A DNA stretch of 8,930 nucleotides from assembly GCA_945872035.1 (NCBI GenBank), contig CAMBYA010000077.1, positions 1 to 8,930 of the forward strand, given 5' to 3'. Under the pieces are notes generated by a model. The model searched no databases, had not been told where the DNA came from, and worked only from the letters and a program-made list of their open reading frames with translations. This DNA is from Rhizobium sp. Q54. GTDB lineage: Bacteria; Pseudomonadota; Alphaproteobacteria; SMXS01. This document shows positions 7,701-8,930 of the stretch, one piece after another. Made by a program: the position numbers and the translations under genes. How positions within the stretch are numbered: position 1 is the first letter of the stretch; the number at the start of each line of letters is the position of its first letter.

Positions 7701-7807
7701 TCAGCCTGGAAACCGACTTCGACTACCTGACCAAGCTGCTGCTCGAACTTTCCGGCGCGGCGAATACCGCGTTGGGCTGGGGAGCGCAGGAGCTCGGCAA
7801 GAAATGA
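4736..7807 (+). CDS. ydbH: YdbH-family AsmA-like intermembrane lipid-transport protein
   Basis: This 1023-residue protein is the YdbH member of the AsmA-like superfamily (with TamB and YhdP). In E. coli these inner-membrane-anchored, periplasm-spanning beta-groove proteins are thought to move phospholipid toward the outer membrane. The start is basic (RRRSR, 8-12), followed by one membrane segment at about 16-35 and then a long periplasmic region rich in short beta strands and Gly/Thr/Asp turns. The last 240 or so residues (VSALNGGLRLDSLSP onward, through LKGTGRIGGMLPLRLEGG to FNISLETDFDYLTKLLLEL) match the C-terminal region of YdbH. E. coli YdbH is about 880 residues, so this one is longer. 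The following ynbE and ydbL genes make the assignment firm. The ATG has no clear ribosome site, but it is the first plausible start and directly precedes the anchor; the frame stays open upstream only as antisense of cbpA. The stretch 5138-6058 is enriched in TTA/CTA leucine codons. Confidence 0.9.
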   Translation: MTLRSSWRRRSRAFRIATVTLAVFALAILLLWISRAALTEWAIESSIDRLGLGPSDVRVTDLGLARADMRLVASAAGTIDRIHVEYGIGDLLSGEVRRMTVDGARFRFAWQDGKLVPALTPSDGPVSLPLENLELKNSSLTLYVDGEEIVADVVGTVTGTNVDRTAELSRELVFMEDGEVRPMPREKWPDDQSWIGADLIINPRGRAGHITGHIVGRMYPNGDLRGHVEVGSGGITVGTVSAKGLSGDIWVSTIESRLNHLAVRLKFSQITSRDLPLGPGSLDIKMPPQGALYVALQSKPVSFSLQADGAVPEAGVPFTMEGTADGGFVSALTGAKEPATGSLHLRGTGTAPPAPSLQESLGSGLGDWLKSGKVNGGIEATLARLRLPEVADVDNAVVSLEVALADGSLAVTTPKGITVSGMMLDPSIAAKDSLFAGNSNLSIAPAPGAPFLAITPRDGADKLTVSGGISYETQALFVRGDIAGDASLDPSQWLASARGVPATGDLTLKAGLALKLPEGRSLPSAELTLAGKYDVGPQTMRLTADSGGLTMRNAHWGESVSLPGTSSLVLRPGASYALDRATGAVTASAVLRPFAWTAALKREGAEPGKATIGAARMALTMDKDGLQAVLDKGRVELPDSGLAARGISATISRTSEATSIKAAIADLRGTGELALFSTMKASADARIAGSKATFSAVLTGAGKILNLTAKGAHDLGSGKGNANVVLKPIDLSGDGTLKALSPKLAAGVTRTGGTVSSDGAIHWGDGAPPGTLTLTLKDVSVTGESLNVSALNGGLRLDSLSPIRSAGGQRLTGTLQLPTVNAVPFDVTFRLDPGKLVLERATAKVFDGQFETENAEIDAETGDGRVDLKVSDINIETAFAVLDLEQLKGTGRIGGMLPLRLEGGKVSVEKGHLESTVPGTLQVGVEKLADQLRTYGENVDMAFRALTDFHYDRMVIDADKPFSGAGKAMFRLEGNNPKVMEGQPFVFNISLETDFDYLTKLLLELSGAANTALGWGAQELGKK

Positions 7808-7897
7808 CTGCCAGAGAAATGATGGGCAGTATTGGCGAAGGGCACCAAACTACCCTATCTTCTTGAGACGAGCTCCAGCGAGATGAGAACCGGCAAG

Positions 7898-8101
7898 ATG
7901 AATCAAGCGTTTAAGCGGAGTAGCGGGTTGCTGGTGGCGATCGCGGCCGGTATCGCGCTGGCGGCATGCTCGCCGACGGTGAAGGTGCAGGCCCCCAAGG
8001 AGCCGATCACCATCAACCTGAACATCAAGCTGGACGCCGACGTGCGCGTCAAGCTGGAGCAGCAGGCGAAGGAAGACATCGCCAGCAAGCCGATTTTCTA
8101 G
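7898..8101 (+). CDS. ynbE: YnbE-family outer-membrane lipoprotein
   Basis: This 67-residue lipoprotein precursor has a basic n-region (KRSS), a hydrophobic stretch (LLVAIAAGIA, 11-20) and a lipobox LAAC with the acylated cysteine at residue 24. The mature part contains APKEPITINLNIKLDADVRV, matching the signature of E. coli YnbE. In E. coli, YnbE sits in the outer membrane, forms multimers and extends the C-terminal beta groove of YdbH by strand addition, completing a bridge across the periplasm. Ser at +2 after the cysteine is compatible with export to the outer membrane under the enterobacterial sorting rule. The start is uncertain: an ATG at 7883 (five residues longer) and a TTG at 7832 are also in frame. 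7898 is chosen because GAG at 7885-7887 is 10 nt upstream and the signal peptide has normal length. It lies 90 nt after ydbH and 10 nt before ydbL. Confidence 0.88.
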   Translation: MNQAFKRSSGLLVAIAAGIALAACSPTVKVQAPKEPITINLNIKLDADVRVKLEQQAKEDIASKPIF

Positions 8102-8103
8102 GA
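8100..8103 (+). promoter_or_regulatory. Ribosome binding site that favours the second ATG of ydbL
   Basis: AGGA overlaps the ynbE stop codon (TAGGATG) and lies 8 nt before the ATG at 8112. The earlier ATG at 8103 overlaps this site itself and has no other, so 8112 is the more likely start. Confidence 0.6.
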
Positions 8104-8111
8104 TGAACCCG

Positions 8112-8483
8112 ATGAAAAAGACCCTGTCCTCCATTCTGACGGCCGCGGCTCTCTGCCTCACCGCCGCCGGCGGCACCGTCGCGCTGACCACGACCGTCGC
8201 TCATGCCCAGGCCAAGCCGCTGGATGCGCCGCGATCGAGCGGCGTGGTGGGTGAACGCTATGACGGCTATGCGGTGGTGCGCGACTCAAGCGCGCCGGCC
8301 GAGATTCGCAAGCTGGTCGAGGGCACCAACGCCGAGCGCCGCAAGGTCTATACCGAGCAGGCAACCGCCAAGGGCGCGCCGGCCGAAGAAGTCGGCAAGG
8401 TCTATGCCGGCCAGATCATGAGCGCGGCGCCGGCCGGCTGGTGGTTCCAGGGCGCCGACGGCACCTGGGTGCAGAAGAAGTAG
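8112..8483 (+). CDS. ydbL: YdbL-family DUF1318 periplasmic protein
   Basis: This 123-residue secreted protein has a Sec signal peptide: KK at 2-3, a hydrophobic core at about 5-30, and a likely cleavage at AHA|QA after residue 32. The mature domain shows the DUF1318/YdbL pattern: GVVGERYDGYAVV, then a helical part with EIRKLVEGTNAERRKVY, then a C-terminal tail GWWFQGADGTWVQKK that mirrors the end of E. coli YdbL (GEYVQGINGKWVRKF). In E. coli, YdbL acts as an accessory factor that modulates pairing of YdbH with YnbE. The gene is last in the ydbH-ynbE-ydbL set and starts just after ynbE, consistent with coupled translation. An ATG at 8103 would add only MNP; the 8112 start has the AGGA site and gives an MKKTL beginning as in E. 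coli. The cysteine at residue 15 does not fit a lipobox. Confidence 0.88.
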   Translation: MKKTLSSILTAAALCLTAAGGTVALTTTVAHAQAKPLDAPRSSGVVGERYDGYAVVRDSSAPAEIRKLVEGTNAERRKVYTEQATAKGAPAEEVGKVYAGQIMSAAPAGWWFQGADGTWVQKK

Positions 8484-8507
8484 CGCCTACGTCAAATGAC
8501 GTAGGCG
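8484..8507 (+). terminator. Strong hairpin ending the ydbH-ynbE-ydbL operon
   Basis: CGCCTACGTCA (8484-8494) and TGACGTAGGCG (8497-8507) form an 11-bp perfect inverted repeat starting directly after the ydbL stop; in practice 10 bp with the 4-nt loop AAAT. The following bases are GAAGGCCCGTCATTTC, without the long T run of a textbook terminator. It probably acts as a weak intrinsic terminator or as a 3' end stabiliser. The rest of the gap up to 8634 shows no gene, and no promoter I would defend. Confidence 0.6.
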
Positions 8508-8634
8508 AAGGCCCGTCATTTCGCTTATGCACAATAAACTGTACTGGCCTGCCAAGATTCCCGTTCCTGCCTGCGGGTTTCGGTCTCTACTATCGCCGTA
8601 ACGGGAAATACGGCAGACCGGAGCGTTCCAGCCC

Positions 8635-8930
8635 ATGGGCATCAAGGCAGCGATTCACCACCTGACGCGGTATCGCTACGAGCGTCCCGTTTCCCTGGGG
8701 CCGCAGATCATCCGCCTGCGCCCGGCGCCGCACTCGCGCACGCCGATCCTGAGCTACTCGCTCAAGGTCACGCCCGAGAAGCATTTCATCAACTGGCAGC
8801 AGGACGCCCATTCCAACTGGCTGGCGCGCTATGTGTTCCCCGAGAAGGTCACCGAGTTCGCCATCGAGGTGGACCTGCTGGCCGACCTGTCGGTGGTCAA
8901 TCCGTTCGATTTCTTCGTCGAGGAATACGC
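8635..8930 (+). CDS. Transglutaminase-like protein, N-terminal fragment (cut by window edge)
   Basis: The frame runs open from this ATG to the end of the window, giving 98 residues. It matches the bacterial transglutaminase-like N-terminal domain: [18 protein letters not shown] at 7-24, then [20 protein letters not shown] (26-45), [19 protein letters not shown] (52-70) and the end [10 protein letters not shown] (89-98). This form of the domain, with the NWQQD and NPFDFFVE blocks, is usually the front of a large (about 1100-residue) cytoplasmic protein that also carries a transglutaminase core and a DUF2126 region; the shorter alternative is a transglutaminase of about 290 residues. The Cys-His-Asp catalytic core lies beyond the window, so activity cannot be judged. 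GGAG at 8620-8623, 11 nt upstream, serves as ribosome site. It is separated from ydbL by a hairpin and is probably an independent unit. Confidence 0.85.
   Translation, partial: MGIKAAIHHLTRYRYERPVSLGPQIIRLRPAPHSRTPILSYSLKVTPEKHFINWQQDAHSNWLARYVFPEKVTEFAIEVDLLADLSVVNPFDFFVEEY

Noticed and set aside
7807..7830. Weak inverted repeat ACTGCC/GGCAGT just after ydbH
   Set aside because: Only 6 bp with a 12-nt loop and no T run; the downstream genes belong to the same functional set, so a terminator here is unlikely.
7832..7897. N-terminal extension of YnbE from TTG 7832
   Set aside because: It would place about 22 extra residues in front of the signal peptide of a lipoprotein, with no typical n-region and no benefit in homology.
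8565..8593. TACTAT at 8588-8593 as a -10 box for the transglutaminase-like gene
   Set aside because: The bases 17 nt upstream (TCCTGC) do not resemble a -35 element, so the match is not better than chance.
8590..8811. Antisense frame opposite the transglutaminase-like gene
   Set aside because: The + strand frame carries the conserved blocks of the transglutaminase N-terminal domain; the antisense product is Arg-rich and featureless.

Overview
The window reads as a stretch of ordinary chromosome from a GC-rich alphaproteobacterium. The pointers are strong G/C preference at third codon positions, a homospermidine synthase of the Blastochloris/rhizobial type, a type III-fold ornithine decarboxylase of the alphaproteobacterial kind, and a CbpA/CbpM chaperone pair. 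I see no mobile elements, CRISPR arrays, tRNA or rRNA genes, and no sign of recent transfer.

Left block (67-3318, + strand) makes polyamines. A PLP-dependent ornithine (possibly lysine/ornithine) decarboxylase makes putrescine. It is followed 9 nt later by a GNAT N-acetyltransferase of unknown substrate. After a 111-nt gap holding two hairpins comes homospermidine synthase, which joins two putrescines into sym-homospermidine. The synthase most likely starts at a TTG codon behind a strong AAGGAG.

Middle block (3324-4591, - strand) converges on the synthase with only 5 bp between stop codons. It encodes the DnaJ-like co-chaperone CbpA, also with a TTG start, and its small modulator CbpM. The two genes share a TGATG stop/start overlap. 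A plausible heat-shock-type promoter lies in the 144-bp divergent region upstream.

Right block (4736-8483, + strand) is the three-gene set ydbH-ynbE-ydbL: a 1023-aa AsmA-like inner-membrane-anchored protein, a small outer-membrane lipoprotein and a small secreted DUF1318 protein. In E. coli this set forms a bridge across the periplasm that helps keep outer-membrane lipids in balance. It ends with an 11-bp perfect hairpin.

At the right edge (8635 onward) begins a truncated gene for a large transglutaminase-like protein; only its N-terminal domain is visible. I found no convincing undescribed system. The most useful open points are the GNAT enzyme inside the polyamine cluster, the structured leader of hss, the candidate heat-shock promoter, and the rare-leucine-codon patch inside ydbH.
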